From assembly GCA_963580285.1 (NCBI GenBank), contig OY757017.1:113679245-113743244 (forward strand): 64,000 nt of DNA, written 5' to 3'. Origin of the DNA: Lucinisca nassula (taxonomy: Eukaryota; Mollusca; Bivalvia; Lucinida; Lucinidae). Below are positions 37,061-47,898 of the stretch, one piece after another. Under the pieces are notes generated by a model. That model was not told the origin of the DNA. It did no database searches and worked only from the letters and a program-made list of their open reading frames with translations. The position numbers and the translations under genes were made by a program. Positions within the stretch are counted from its first letter, which is position 1. Every line of letters starts with the position of its first letter.

Positions 37061-40000
37061 TTAAGCTATGGTGGTTTGCCCCAGAATTTTCCTGCTCCCG
37101 ACACTCTGTTGTTTGTTAGAAAACGGATATCGTTTTAATCTTACTGGAGGTGGCCTTTCTGGCTTAACTGATTTCATTGGTTTCACAGGTTCTGACATAA
37201 ATGTGGTACATATAATTTGGTCTGTCTGACATGTCAGTCCTGCAAGGCGCTGTTCTCTCAGCCCTTCTGTCTCCTCACTCTCCTCTAACGTTAGTGTGTG
37301 TGGGACGCTAACGTCACCGTCACTTTCGGGTTGCTCTGCAGTTTGAAAACTGCTGTCTTCAAATGAAGACTCGTCGACGTCATTTCTATCATGACTGTCT
37401 GTCGACAAAATAGGTTCAGAGACCAGACAATGAGACGTCACAGTCTGACGCTCAACATATTGCTTCAGAATGTTAGCGTGATATGTGTTAACATTTCCAT
37501 TGACGTCAATTTTATAATCCATTCTGCTTACTACCTCAACCACTTCATAAGGACCTTTCCATTGAAGCAATAATTTATTACTGTCTGTCGGTAGTAACAA
37601 CAGCACTTTATCGCCGACGTCAAATTTACACGACCTCGCGCCTTTATCATAATAAGCTTTCTGCTTAATCTGAACCTTCTTTAAATTATCACGCGTTAAT
37701 TTGCATGTCTGCTCTAACCGTTCCCTAAGCTCAATAACGTATTGATACGTCGAAAGAACTTGCTCATCGCGTACCTCTTCAGCCCATAATTCTCTTAATA
37801 TTGCCATTGGACCTCTGACGTTACGTCCATATAACAACTCAAAAGGGGAGTATCCTAAAGACTCTTGTGGGACTTCCCTTACCGCGAATAATAAAGCTGG
37901 AAGATATTTATCCCAATCTTTTGGACGTTCAGCACACATGCGACGTAACATCTGCTTTAACGTAGCGTGGAAACGCTCTATCAGTCCGTTGCAAATTGGG
38001 TGTCTCGGACTACACGTTAACTGTTGAAGAGAAAGAAGTCTGCTGACTTCCTTCATTACCTCAGCAGTAAACTGTGATCCACAATCAGTCAACATTTCAT
38101 CAGGAATGCCAACCCTACTAAACATTTCAATAAGCGCTTCCGCGACACGTTCCGTCTCAATACTCGGTAAAGCTATCGCCTCTGGATACCTTGTCGCATA
38201 ATCTATCATGGTTAAAATATACCGAGATTTCCTATCAGATCGAGGCTCAATTGGACCAACTATGTCCACTGCCACCCTCTTAAATGGCGTATCAATCAAT
38301 GGCATTTTTCCTAGAGGTACTTTAGTGACCCGACCTTTCTGAATAGTTCTCTGACAAATATCACAAGATTTACAAAATCTAGCGACATCACCGCAAATAC
38401 CGGGCCAGTAAAACTCAGTTACAACTCTATCCAATGTCTTCCTAATACCCATATGTCCAGACATAAGCGTTTCATGAGCCAGTTTCAACACCTTTCCTCG
38501 GAAACTTTGAGGGACCACAAGTTGGAAAGAGACTTTGTTACCCTTGGTGAACTCCCTATATGCCAACCCTTTTTTCTCAATAAACCTAGTTTCACCTCGG
38601 TTTAAACCACGACTCACAGTCTTGTTCCCAGATACAACCCTTTTCCTGATGTTTTCCAAAGTTGGATCATCAACCTGAGCTTGCTTGAAAGCCTCCTTGT
38701 CATCGTTAATGATCTGATCGGGAACCTTAAGTTTTCTGTAAGGCTTCTCATCCTGCCTAGTTTGAGACCTAGTTACAGCCGCAGCTGAGAAATGAGACAT
38801 ATCAGGAAGTTTTGATCCATCAATGTTACCGATAACCAAATCGTACAACGTATCATCCATACACAAAGCTTCAGTTTTCCCAGTGAAAAAAGGACAATCA
38901 ATGTCAATCATTGCTAAAGGATACCTTTGTGTGGATTCATCAATCAACGTAACATTTGATTCCTTCCCTATTAACTGACTATCCGAAACCAAACTTCTCC
39001 GAACGACACAGCCTGTACACCCAGTATCTCTTAATACAACCACCTTTTTATTATTAACCAAACCTTGTGCCGTCGGTAACCTTGCCTTTAAGAAGTAACA
39101 GACACCTTCCCTAGTTTCCTTACTACACTCCTCCCTATCCGAAATCAAAGGATCACCAACCTTATTTTCAAAAATACTTCCAATCTCATCACCTTTCCTA
39201 GTTACTTCCGTTTGACAAAAACTAACTTGGTGTGCTGCGCCACGTGGTGTGCTATTATTTTTACCGCGTCCGCGAAAAGACCCTCTGAAATTACCACGAC
39301 CACGTGTATAACCACGACCTACATTCTGCGTATTCTCATTCTTAACCTGAGAACCTTGAGTCTCTACGCGCGTGTTAAAATTTTCTTTAACACCGCTATC
39401 CCCCACTCCAGTTGCTCCTACCTCTGCGCTATACAATTGATTCCTGTCGGGGTTCTTAAAACATTTAATTGTTAAATGCCCCTTACCACATATGCTACAC
39501 TTGATATCCGGTCTACCACTCGGTTTGTTCGAGTCAACTTTGTCCTGTTTACCCTGCGCTGCGCCTCTATTATCGCGTTGCCCCTTATTAATGCAACTAT
39601 ATACGCCCCCGCGCGCTTCTGCAAACAAATCTGCCTCCCTAGCCATTTCATCTAAATTACCAAACTGTTTTGGCTTCAGATGTACATACAGTTCTCTATT
39701 ACATGACTCCAGGAACTGATCCCTTGCCATGAAATCACAGACAGCCGGAAAAGATTTTTCTATCTTTGCCATATTAAGCCATTTTTCTAAATAACTTCTC
39801 AGTCTACTACTGAACTGTATGAACGTTTCTGACTTCTCGGGCCTACTATAACGAAACTGCTTCCTAAATCCGCGCTCTGTCATGTCAAAATTTTTTAATA
39901 AAGCGTCCTTTAACTTTTCATAATCCGCCGCATCCTCATTTGACAACCGGTCATATACATCAAGTGCGCGCCCTTTGAGCAATGCACTTAAATACGCGGC

Positions 40001-40519
40001 CCAAACACTCTTATCCCATTTATTAGCCGTAGCATATTTCTCAAACCTAGATAAATAACTATCCATTTTATCTTTACCCTCTTCAAAATAAGGTAACTTA
40101 GGATCCCGGGCATGCGCCACCTTCTCAGCTTTTTGCTTTTCAAATTCTAGCTCGAGCTTCGCTCTCTGCATTTCTAACTGATTCCTTAATTCTTGGTGCT
40201 GTAGCTCAAACCCATGTTTTATTTTTTCTAAATGGGCCTCACTAATCTCTTTTGTCTCCCTTTCAGTCTTAATGCGTGCCATTTCAAGTTCCTTATTAAC
40301 ATTCAACATAGCTAGTTCATGTGCCCTTTCCTTTTCTTTTTCTGCCCTTTCCTTTTCTTTTTCTGCCCTTTCCTTTTCCTTTTCTTCAGACCTTAACCTT
40401 TCTAAATCCCTTTGCTCTTGCCTTTCTGCCCGCTCAATATCCTGCTGCTCTTTAACAAAACCTTGTAACTCCTTCCCCTCATAACCTAAGTCCTTTCCCA
40501 TTTGCATTAAACGCTCCAT
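37061..40519 (-). CDS. Gag-protease-integrase polyprotein of the LTR element (no RT/RNase H)
   Basis: A 1152-residue intact ORF, start taken at ATG 40519 (an upstream in-frame GTG at 40540 is not a credible start). Order: charged coiled coil with EKEKERA repeats (about 25-135); gag capsid-like region (about 140-305); zinc knuckle CSICGKGHLTIKC (341-353); Arg/Gly-rich stretch (402-420); aspartic protease with DTG at 498-500; integrase zinc finger (His682, His689, Cys719, Cys722); integrase core with Asp752, Asp812 and Glu848, exactly 35 residues between the last two; GPY/F-like module LLLQWKGPYEVVEVV (983-997) ending near HANILKQYV. The order protease then integrase with integrase not at the 3' end of pol is known from Gmr1-type gypsy elements, where RT and RNase H follow. 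Here they are missing and an acidic tail of about 130 residues replaces them. Confidence 0.9.
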   Translation of the reverse strand: MERLMQMGKDLGYEGKELQGFVKEQQDIERAERQEQRDLERLRSEEKEKERAEKEKERAEKEKERAHELAMLNVNKELEMARIKTERETKEISEAHLEKIKHGFELQHQELRNQLEMQRAKLELEFEKQKAEKVAHARDPKLPYFEEGKDKMDSYLSRFEKYATANKWDKSVWAAYLSALLKGRALDVYDRLSNEDAADYEKLKDALLKNFDMTERGFRKQFRYSRPEKSETFIQFSSRLRSYLEKWLNMAKIEKSFPAVCDFMARDQFLESCNRELYVHLKPKQFGNLDEMAREADLFAEARGGVYSCINKGQRDNRGAAQGKQDKVDSNKPSGRPDIKCSICGKGHLTIKCFKNPDRNQLYSAEVGATGVGDSGVKENFNTRVETQGSQVKNENTQNVGRGYTRGRGNFRGSFRGRGKNNSTPRGAAHQVSFCQTEVTRKGDEIGSIFENKVGDPLISDREECSKETREGVCYFLKARLPTAQGLVNNKKVVVLRDTGCTGCVVRRSLVSDSQLIGKESNVTLIDESTQRYPLAMIDIDCPFFTGKTEALCMDDTLYDLVIGNIDGSKLPDMSHFSAAAVTRSQTRQDEKPYRKLKVPDQIINDDKEAFKQAQVDDPTLENIRKRVVSGNKTVSRGLNRGETRFIEKKGLAYREFTKGNKVSFQLVVPQSFRGKVLKLAHETLMSGHMGIRKTLDRVVTEFYWPGICGDVARFCKSCDICQRTIQKGRVTKVPLGKMPLIDTPFKRVAVDIVGPIEPRSDRKSRYILTMIDYATRYPEAIALPSIETERVAEALIEMFSRVGIPDEMLTDCGSQFTAEVMKEVSRLLSLQQLTCSPRHPICNGLIERFHATLKQMLRRMCAERPKDWDKYLPALLFAVREVPQESLGYSPFELLYGRNVRGPMAILRELWAEEVRDEQVLSTYQYVIELRERLEQTCKLTRDNLKKVQIKQKAYYDKGARSCKFDVGDKVLLLLPTDSNKLLLQWKGPYEVVEVVSRMDYKIDVNGNVNTYHANILKQYVERQTVTSHCLVSEPILSTDSHDRNDVDESSFEDSSFQTAEQPESDGDVSVPHTLTLEESEETEGLREQRLAGLTCQTDQIICTTFMSEPVKPMKSVKPERPPPVRLKRYPFSNKQQSVGSRKILGQTTIA

Positions 40520-41239
40520 TATTGATAACGTAAATCTCACGTTACTATCAAAACCACTATAAACTGATCAGTTATGATCAGTGATGATTGAATGGGCTTA
40601 ACTAAAACGTTAAGATATGTGTTATACGCGTTAATCTAACTAAAACGTTAGTTATTAAAGCACACGCGATTTGAAATGTCAAATGCTTTCAGCACAGTAT
40701 GACGTTGCGTACTGGTAGTCTAATATGACGTCATAAACTGACGACGTTTACAGTAAAATGCTACAATCAGAAGTTTCATCACATTACAAAACTCCGATCA
40801 TAACAAGTCACCATTAATGTTTCTATTACGTCATACCTAACCTCAAGCCACAGCGTAAATATTAACGCTACCGTTATGTCAACGTCAGTAAATTGTTAAC
40901 GTCACTACGTCAGAACCATGTGTGGGTAAGATCAATTAGTAGCTCCAATTTAACTTAGTAGAATGTCAGGTAACACAATTAAGTGGGGTCTACTTAAATT
41001 TTTCGTTACCAAGAAAAAGTGGGGTTTGCCTTGCCTTCCTGCTCAGAAATTATCGACTTGACAGTATCCATTCAGTTGAATACATGGGTTTCGCACTTCA
41101 TCAACGCAGGAAGGAAGATTCAAGTTAATTTCTAAATGTGGCTGTCAATACATTTTTTTTTTTTTTTTAAATTGATGATTCAGAGTATCAATGTGCTGTT
41201 CCACAGCCGGGAACACCAGCCAGAGATCAAATCCTCACT

Positions 41240-41251
41240 TCACTGACACCA
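41240..41251 (-). promoter_or_regulatory. Primer-binding site of the LTR element
   Basis: Immediately after the 5' LTR and two T residues the minus strand reads TGGTGTCAGTGA. TGG complements the CCA tail of a tRNA, and TGGTGTCAG matches the usual 3' end of animal tRNA-Leu (…CTGACACCA) from memory. The leader from here to the ATG at 40519 is about 720 bp with no ORF of note. Confidence 0.6.
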
Positions 41252-41253
41252 AA

Positions 41254-42495
41254 TGTTACATGTGGGTTTACGGCGTCCCGCAAACCCCCATGCTGACAAG
41301 ACAACCGAGCGTGATCTCTGACAGGTGTACGGGCAGCTGTGGGGTAAGGCACAAGAAAGATGTTAAATGAATGACATGAATTATTTACAGTATCTACATA
41401 CAACACTTACTAACACAAAACATCACAATTTGTTGCTTCTGTAGCCAACTCACGACGTCCGCTCCGAAGGCAAAACACTGTTCTGTGCTCGGAACGGGTG
41501 ACGTGAATACCTACAGAAGCAAACAACAAAACAACAACAAAAACAAAAAAAGAAACAACACAAGACGCGACTGGCCAGTTTATAACTTAGGGTGAATCCC
41601 CCACTCGCGTGACACTTCCTCTCGCGAACTAGTAAAACTAGTCTATCAACATAGTTGATAATCCTAGGATTAGCGATCACGTTTGCTGATCAGACGTTTA
41701 GTGATCGTCCAAATAAGGTAAGTTGACCTCTTCCATGATCACATTTGTTTACAACGAACAATGATTTAGAAGAATCTGCTTCTATCCTGGTAAGCGCTGA
41801 TTACGGCGGTCTGTCCGCCCTTGCTGGACCCTAACGCCTAGCGTCGTACCAGTACCTGCTGCTATGAAGCAGGGAGCAGCAGGTCACACATTGTTATGCC
41901 TTTCAATATACTTTCTATTTCCCCGTCACAATGTTGTGTTTACTCTTTACAACTTGACCTGCTGCTAAAGTGTCCGCTTTTTTCAGGGTTTATATATCTA
42001 TGAATACTACCGGAAAATCATGCCTACTCGTATTACCTTGCTTTGTTCGTGGGGAAGTGGAGATACCGGCCACAAACAAAGCCAGATAGCCAAAATCGAG
42101 TAGATAATGGATTTGCGTTCAAATAGTATATTTCCCATAGGAAAAATTGATGAAACGACCCTATAATCAATGACATGACTCCTGTCAAAACGAACACCCA
42201 CACAACACGTGACGGGAATAAAAATCATATATGGCACAATTTGGCGGTTGGCGATTTTTAGGCAAATTCTATAAGACTCGGCCTTTTAGCGGCCCCCTGT
42301 ATTGTAAAAAACAGCTCTCTATAAACCACTCATGCATACATCGTATGATATGTGCATGACTTGTTCATGGAGCCGCATAGTTTGCGTACCATATTTCACC
42401 TAAAATATTTCACTCGCACCGCCCTACCATATATCTACTAAAATAATTTAGATGTGCATAAGCACCAGAGAGGTTTCCTATTCCATCTCGTAACA
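41254..42495 (-). repeat. 5' LTR (in element orientation)
   Basis: A 1242-bp LTR, the copy next to the primer-binding site and gag start, so the promoter-bearing one. It begins TGTTACGAG and ends ATGTAACA on the minus strand. Small ORFs of 76 codons inside it occur identically in the other LTR and are not genes. A cluster of short palindromes (ACTAGTaaaACTAGT, TATCAACatAGTTGATA, AATCCTAGGATT) lies at about 41628-41671. Confidence 0.93.
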
Positions 42496-44150
42496 ATGGA
42501 CAGTCCGCCTCGCACCGCGGTTCCTGGACAGGCTTAGATCCTCTAAGCGGTTTACCAGTACTAGTGTGCGGGCCGGATTCAGCTCTGCGTGGAAGCATCA
42601 TGCAACCCATATATTTCTTCAAGCCCCTATGGGCGGGGGCGACTTTTGTAGAGATGTCCTTTAAAGACTTTTCTGTCTTTACCTCTGCGGTCATTTGGAC
42701 GTTCTGTTCTGCAGAGCAATCTATTTCAGCAATTTAAGCAATCATCAGTACATGATTGATTGTTTTGAGTATAATGACATGTAAACCCTTGTGGGTCATT
42801 TTGTGCCATCTCCCAGAGAAAGGGAGAGAGTGAGTGATAGTGGAGAAAAACAAAAATGAATGGAAGTGTTGAAACAGAAGAAACAACAACACTCCCCCTC
42901 TACCCTTACGTGCTGCAACGACAGCAGGCCTGGCCCTACTGTAAGCCAATATCAGTTGGACGCCCCAGTGACGCAAAATACACATCATCAGATGGAGGTG
43001 TTTCAATGGAACAGACCTAAGATGAGCCATACTGTTTAATCATTTTTTGGTACAAAAATAAAAGAGAAGCTGGTTTAAAAATTGTGAATTAGGTTTGAAA
43101 TTGCACCACTGACTCTATTTTTGGCTCTGCTGGCCATTTTCTTCATTGGAACAGAACCATTTTTTGAATTAGCAGTTTTGGTAGAGGGTTATCCGAGGAG
43201 AATTCAAATTATTTTGAAATTGGACCATTAGCCTAGGAGGAGATGTTGATTAAAGGTTTGTCTATTTTTAGCTTTGGTGGCCATTTTGTTCAGTGGAGTG
43301 GAACCATTTCAGCAATTCTGGCAGAGGGTCATCCAAGGAACATTCCTGTGAAATTATTTTGAAATCGGACCATTAGCCTAGGAGGAGATGTCGTTTAAAG
43401 TTGTTGTTTTTTTCTATGTTTAGCTCTGGTGGCCATTTTGTTCAGCAGAGCTGAACCATTTTAGCAATCTTGGTAGAGGGTCACCTAATTAATATTCCCG
43501 TGAAATTATTTTGAAATTGGACCATAAGCCTAGGTGATGTCGTTTAAAGGTTTTTCTATTTTTAGCTCTGGTGGCCATTTTGTTAAGGGGAGCGGATGTA
43601 TTATAGCAATTTTTGTAGAGGGTCATCCAAGGAAGGTTCCTATGAAATTATATGAAATCGGACCATTAACCTAGGAGATGTCGTTTAGCTCTGGTGGCCA
43701 TTTTGTTCAGCGGAGCGGAATCATTTTAGCAATTTTGGTAGAGGGTCACCTAATAAATATTCCCGTGGAATTATTTTGAAATCGGACCATTAGGAGGAGA
43801 TATCTTTTAAAGGTTTTTCTAAGGTTTTTCTATTTTAGCTCTGGTGGCCATTTTGTTCAGAAGAGCCTATTTTAGCAATTTTGGTAGAGGGTCATCCAAG
43901 GAACATTCCTGTAAAATTATTTTGAAATTGGACCATTAGCCTGGGAGGAGATGCGGCTTACAGGTTTTTATATTTTTAGCTATGGTGGCCATTTTAGCAA
44001 TTTTGGTTGAGGGTCACCCAAGGAATATTCCTGTGAAATTATTTTAAAATTGGCACTGTGGTTTCTTCGGAATGTCATTTGAAGAAATTGTTGACAGACA
44101 GACAAACGGACGGACCGACGACAGACCCCGGACAAAAAGCGATCACAATA

Positions 44151-45156
44151 GATACATAATGTAGATCAATGTGGCCTATATTTCATGGTCATGTGATTTG
44201 GCCTTATATCTTGAAGACTATTTGATACATGAAAACCATACTTTGGTTTTATGTGTCAGTATGACCAGTTATTTGGCCTCAAAATAAATGAAGGTCACCA
44301 TGACCTCTATTTCATGGTCAGTGTTCACATACCAAAGTCTTCTAGATATAAGCAAAACAACTGGACCATGACTAATACTGACTCATAATCCTGAAATAGA
44401 AGGCAAAATCACTGGACCGTGAAACATAGGTTTCAGTCACTTATATTTATTTTGAGGTTAACTGTCTCATACTGACTTGTAATCCTAAGTATGGAGTTCA
44501 GACATCAAAAAAGTCTTAAAGATATACCGTAAGACAAAATCACCGGACCATGAAATATAGGTCACAGTGTCCTACATTTATTTTGAGGTCAAAAATCAGG
44601 TCATACTAACTCATAATCCTAAAGTATGATGTTCATACACCAAATAATCCTCACGATACAAGGCAAAATCACTGGACAATGAAATATAGGTCACAGTGAT
44701 CTGTGTTCATATATCAAAAAGTCAAAAAGATTTTGATGTCTGGCCCCAACTCGGGACATGAAACCTTGGATCTGGAGTCATGGCGTGAAAGCCGGCCCTT
44801 CAGTGTGCGTATGTCCAAATATGAATGTTTTCTGATGAGCGGTAGGCTATGTATAAATATCACGTTGAATTTGAATAATTTCTAAGTTAAAATGACATGG
44901 TTAAAAATAAGTGTTGTGATCGCACATATTGTGGACAGCTGCAGCAGTTAGAGTCCATGTGAACACTAAGCATAACATGGACACAAAGCGTTGTAGGGAC
45001 ACCAAGTGTTGATACACTGCTCCTTTAGGAGCAGTATGATCAGGGTCTGCACTGTTTGCCATTTTGTATGCACCTTTTGGATATCTTGCTGGATCTTGAA
45101 ACAAATTTGTTAGTCCTCAAGGTGTTCAAATTGTTAGGATTTTTTACTGTATATCC
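44151..45156. repeat. Diverged 125-bp tandem repeats and a palindrome fragment
   Basis: 44160-44720 resembles the core of 8032-9776 ('accatgaaatataggtcaca'). Half of palindrome P lies at 45020-45060. No gene found. Confidence 0.5.
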
Positions 45157-45167
45157 AAAACAGTGTT

Positions 45168-45171
45168 TTTT

Positions 45172-45203
<32 letters not shown>

Positions 45204-45416
45204 GGTTCTACAACCATTTCAAAATATTAAGCACCCATATCGAGCTGATCGTTAATCAGAGGTAGGTGAAAACCAGAGTACCCAGAATAAGACTACATGA
45301 CCTTCCGTTGCAGAACTTGGCATTTCACATGTGACCAGAGCCAGGCTCAAACCACAGTGGTGAGAGACCAAATGATTAAGAGTCAGTGTTCTTATCCATA
45401 GGCCAAGGACACCTGT
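45168..45416 (-). mobile_element. SINE family B copy next to exon 2
   Basis: Diverged minus-strand copy with a poly-G run (45188-45206) in the tail, bounded by AAAACAGTGTT / AAAACAGTATT (45157-45167, 45417-45427). It ends 38 nt from the exon 2 donor, inside intron 2. Confidence 0.8.
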
Positions 45417-45465
45417 AAAACAGTATTATAATGAATGTTGTTATAAAGAAGTTGCGGTGTATTAC

Positions 45466-45611
45466 CTTTGTTGAAGAAACATCTTCTGTATCATGACAGA
45501 AACAGTGTCCAGATTCTATCAAGTTTAAATGTTCTTCTAGACTGCTCTCTGATACATCGCCATTGTAGGTGCACTCTCCGATGTCAAGACCCTTACTACA
45601 TGGTTCACAAG
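45466..45611 (-). CDS. Exon 2 of the ankyrin/SOCS-box gene
   Basis: A 146-nt exon between acceptor TATTATCAG and donor AAG/GTAATA. It encodes residues 15-63, an acidic, Ser/Glu-rich segment with cysteines at 16, 19, 28, 51 and 53 (a CxxC pair and a later CFCH). I do not recognise a named domain here. Phase 1 in and phase 0 out match the neighbouring exons. The TSD of a tRNA-derived SINE ends 38 nt downstream of the donor. Confidence 0.78.
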
Positions 45612-46868
45612 CTGATAATATTAAATACAATAGTCAAAGAGATTTCACTATAACCCTCCCTTCTTAACAGTGATGCAACTGGCTCACAGAAAACATAGCT
45701 GGCTAATTTTGAGGGCTCTGAGAGGTAACAGTTTTGATTTTAGTCCAAACATTCATTGTACAATTATGTAAAAGACGAATGTTAAACATTATTGCTTTCA
45801 GTAATGAACCAGTGAATGTTATCATCTAAAGGGGTGATGATACCCCATGGAATAAAACAAATGTCACTCATCTATTCCCAACTGTTCAAAAAAAAATTGT
45901 AGGTAATATAGTAAGGTAGACTAAAGGGTTTGAGCAATTTTGATTGACAGTGACTCAAGGAACATTTCTGTGAGCTCTGGTGGCCATATAATAATAAAAA
46001 TCCTTTGATAAATGTAGGTGCTAGAGTTTTGAGAAAGTTTTGCTGAAAATAACCACTGCGCCAAGGACCCTGAAAGTCTAACTTGCTGGAGATATCATCA
46101 TATCCAACCTTTTTGTGAAGTTAAATTAAAATCATTCAATAACTGTAGGGGCTACAGTGACGACAAAGTTTTCTAAAAATAGCCCCAAGAACCTTGACTT
46201 TGATCCAAACACCCTCAAAGTCTGATATGCTTGAAATATCATTATTCTGAATATTTGTGTGAAGTTTATTAAAATCCCTCAATAAATGAAGGCACTAAAG
46301 CAAGAATGAAAATTTTCTAAAAATAACTACAGTGACCTTGACCTTGAGCCTAGCAACCTAAAAGTCAGTCTTGCTCGAGATATTATCATACACAACATTC
46401 ATGTTATCCATCAATAAATGTATGTGCTAGAGTGATGACAAAGTTTTTCTAAAAATTGCCACCTTGAGTCCAGGACTCTGGAAGTCAAACTTGCTGAATA
46501 AATTATACCAGACATTTATGTGGTTACATAAAAATCCATCAATAAATGAAGGCACTAGAGCCATAACGAAGTTTTTCTGAAAACAGCTGCAGTGACCTTG
46601 ACTAGGAACAAAGCATGCTGAATGTTGATCTTACTTGAGATATTATCATACACAACATTTGTGTTAACCATCAATAAATGTATGCATTAAGAGTGCTGAC
46701 AAAGTTTTTTCTAAAAATAGCCTCAGTGTCACCTTGACCTTGAGCCCAAGATCTAAAAGCCTACTTGCTCGAGATATTATCATACACAACATTTGTGTGA
46801 AGTAATATCAATTAATGTAGGTTCTAGAGGGACAACAAAGTTTTTCCAAAAAGAGCTACAGTGACCTT
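45612..46868 (+). repeat. Intron 1 end, then tandem repeats
   Basis: 45612-45950 has no recognisable feature beyond the exon 2 acceptor. 45960-46868 is a 140-bp-type repeat with 'ccatcaataaatgtatgtgc', 'tgacaaagtttttctaaaaa' and 'accttgaccttgagcc', the same family as 9892-10658. Confidence 0.6.
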
Positions 46869-47345
46869 AGTTTAGTTTATACTAATTTATTTTAGTTAGA
46901 TTGCGATTGGGGCTTGAAGAAATAGATGGGCTGCATGATGCTTCCACGCAGAGCTGAAACAGATTCGCACATGAGTACTGGTAAAGCGCTTAGAGGATCT
47001 AAGCCTGCCCAGGCAAAGCGGTGTGAGTGTCAGACCGTCCATGCTTATAAACCCTATTGGTTTCATTGGGCTGCAGGGCTTGAGATGTCATTTCATCTCA
47101 ATGTCGGGTAAAAGTCCCACAAAATTGAAGGCAACATCTCCAAAATGACCTTTACAGCATTGATGGGGATGTATAACCTCAAAAAAGTTTGATTGCAATG
47201 GAAGCTTCAAGCTTATTTAATCGCTCTTGAACACTAATTCCGGATGTTTTCACATGCACGCAAGAGAGACAGTGACTATTACACCACTGCTACCCATTTA
47301 CACCTTGGTGGAATGAGGCAGTGTCTTTACATGTCTTGCCCAAGG
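46869..47345 (-). mobile_element. SINE family D interrupted by SINE family C
   Basis: Family D sequence at 46869-46907 and 47190-47345, with a family C SINE (about 46908-47189) between; the flanks show GATTGCGAT / GATTGCAAT. This is the reverse of the nesting at 4476-5120. Confidence 0.75.
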
Positions 47346-47898
47346 GGATAATAAGTTTGATGATGTTTGGACCAAAACTCTTAGTGTTCACAAGGTTTTT
47401 CTATGATTTGACCTACTGACCTTCTTTTTGATCCGACATGACCCATATTCGAATCTGACCCAGATAGTGTCAAGATGATTATTCTGAGCAAGTTTCTTCA
47501 AGATTGGACCAAAACTATGGCCTCTTTTGTGTTTGCAACGTTTTTCTAAGATTTGACCTATTGACCTACCTTTTGAGCCAACATTACCCACTTTCAAACT
47601 TTACCCAGATATTGTCAAGATGGTCATTCTGAGCAAGCTTTATGAAGATTGGACCAAAACTGTGGCTTCTATAGTGTTCACAAGTTTTTTCTATAATTTG
47701 ACCTACTGACCTACCATTTCACCTGACATGTCCCATATTCGAGCTTGACCCAAATATTGTCAAGATGATCATTCTGAGCCAATTTTATGAAGATTGGACC
47801 AAAACTGTGGCCTCTAGAGTGTTCACAAGGTTTTTCAAAGATTTGACCTACTGACCTACCCTTTGACCCGACATGACCCATATTCAAACTTGACCATC
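47346..47898 (+). repeat. Third, short array of the 144-bp unit
   Basis: Four units with TGACCTACTGACCTACC-type motifs, cut at 47898 by the mariner relic. Confidence 0.75.

Larger units (their letters stand above)
35654..42495 (-). mobile_element. LTR retrotransposon of Ty3/gypsy (Gmr1-like) type lacking reverse transcriptase
   Basis: A 6842-bp element with direct LTRs at both ends (TGTTAC...GTAACA termini), flanked by the 5-bp direct repeat ATGGA (35649-35653 and 42496-42500). Between the LTRs are a primer-binding site, one long ORF and a polypurine tract, all reading on the minus strand. The two LTRs differ by one substitution (36674 vs 42274 area) and one A in an A-run that I could find, so the insertion is recent. 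The target is a SINE: an uninterrupted relative at 60904-61201 shows the site without the element. The ORF has gag, protease and integrase but nothing resembling reverse transcriptase or RNase H, and only 166 bp separate the stop from the 3' LTR. The element is therefore non-autonomous or has lost its 3' pol region, and must have moved with enzymes supplied by relatives. Confidence 0.93.
35493..42655 (-). mobile_element. SINE family C copy split by the LTR retrotransposon
   Basis: Pieces 35493-35653 and 42501-42655 join into one family C SINE when the LTR element and one ATGGA copy are removed. Its own flanks show the near-identical duplication ACTTTTGGTAGAG / ACTTTTGTAGAG. Confidence 0.8.
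35106..44150 (+). mobile_element. Tandem-core element carrying a SINE B and a SINE C that holds the LTR element
   Basis: Head CAAGAGGACTATGATGGACC at 35106. Core of the 'agctctggtggccattttgt' type at 35416-35490 and, after the insertions, 42656-42735 and 43110-44090. GAC-rich tail (gacggaccgacgacagac) near 44110-44140 but no terminal hairpin, so the 3' end is lost. 42736-43105 is unassigned and may be a further insert. Confidence 0.55.

Noticed and set aside
37061..40519. A domesticated host gene of the integrase/gag type
   Set aside because: LTRs, target duplication, primer site and polypurine tract show it is a recent transposon insertion, not a host gene.
35850..42237. Identical 76-codon ORFs at 35850, 36407, 41450 and 42007
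   Set aside because: They lie inside the two LTR copies and are duplicated with them; no recognisable product.
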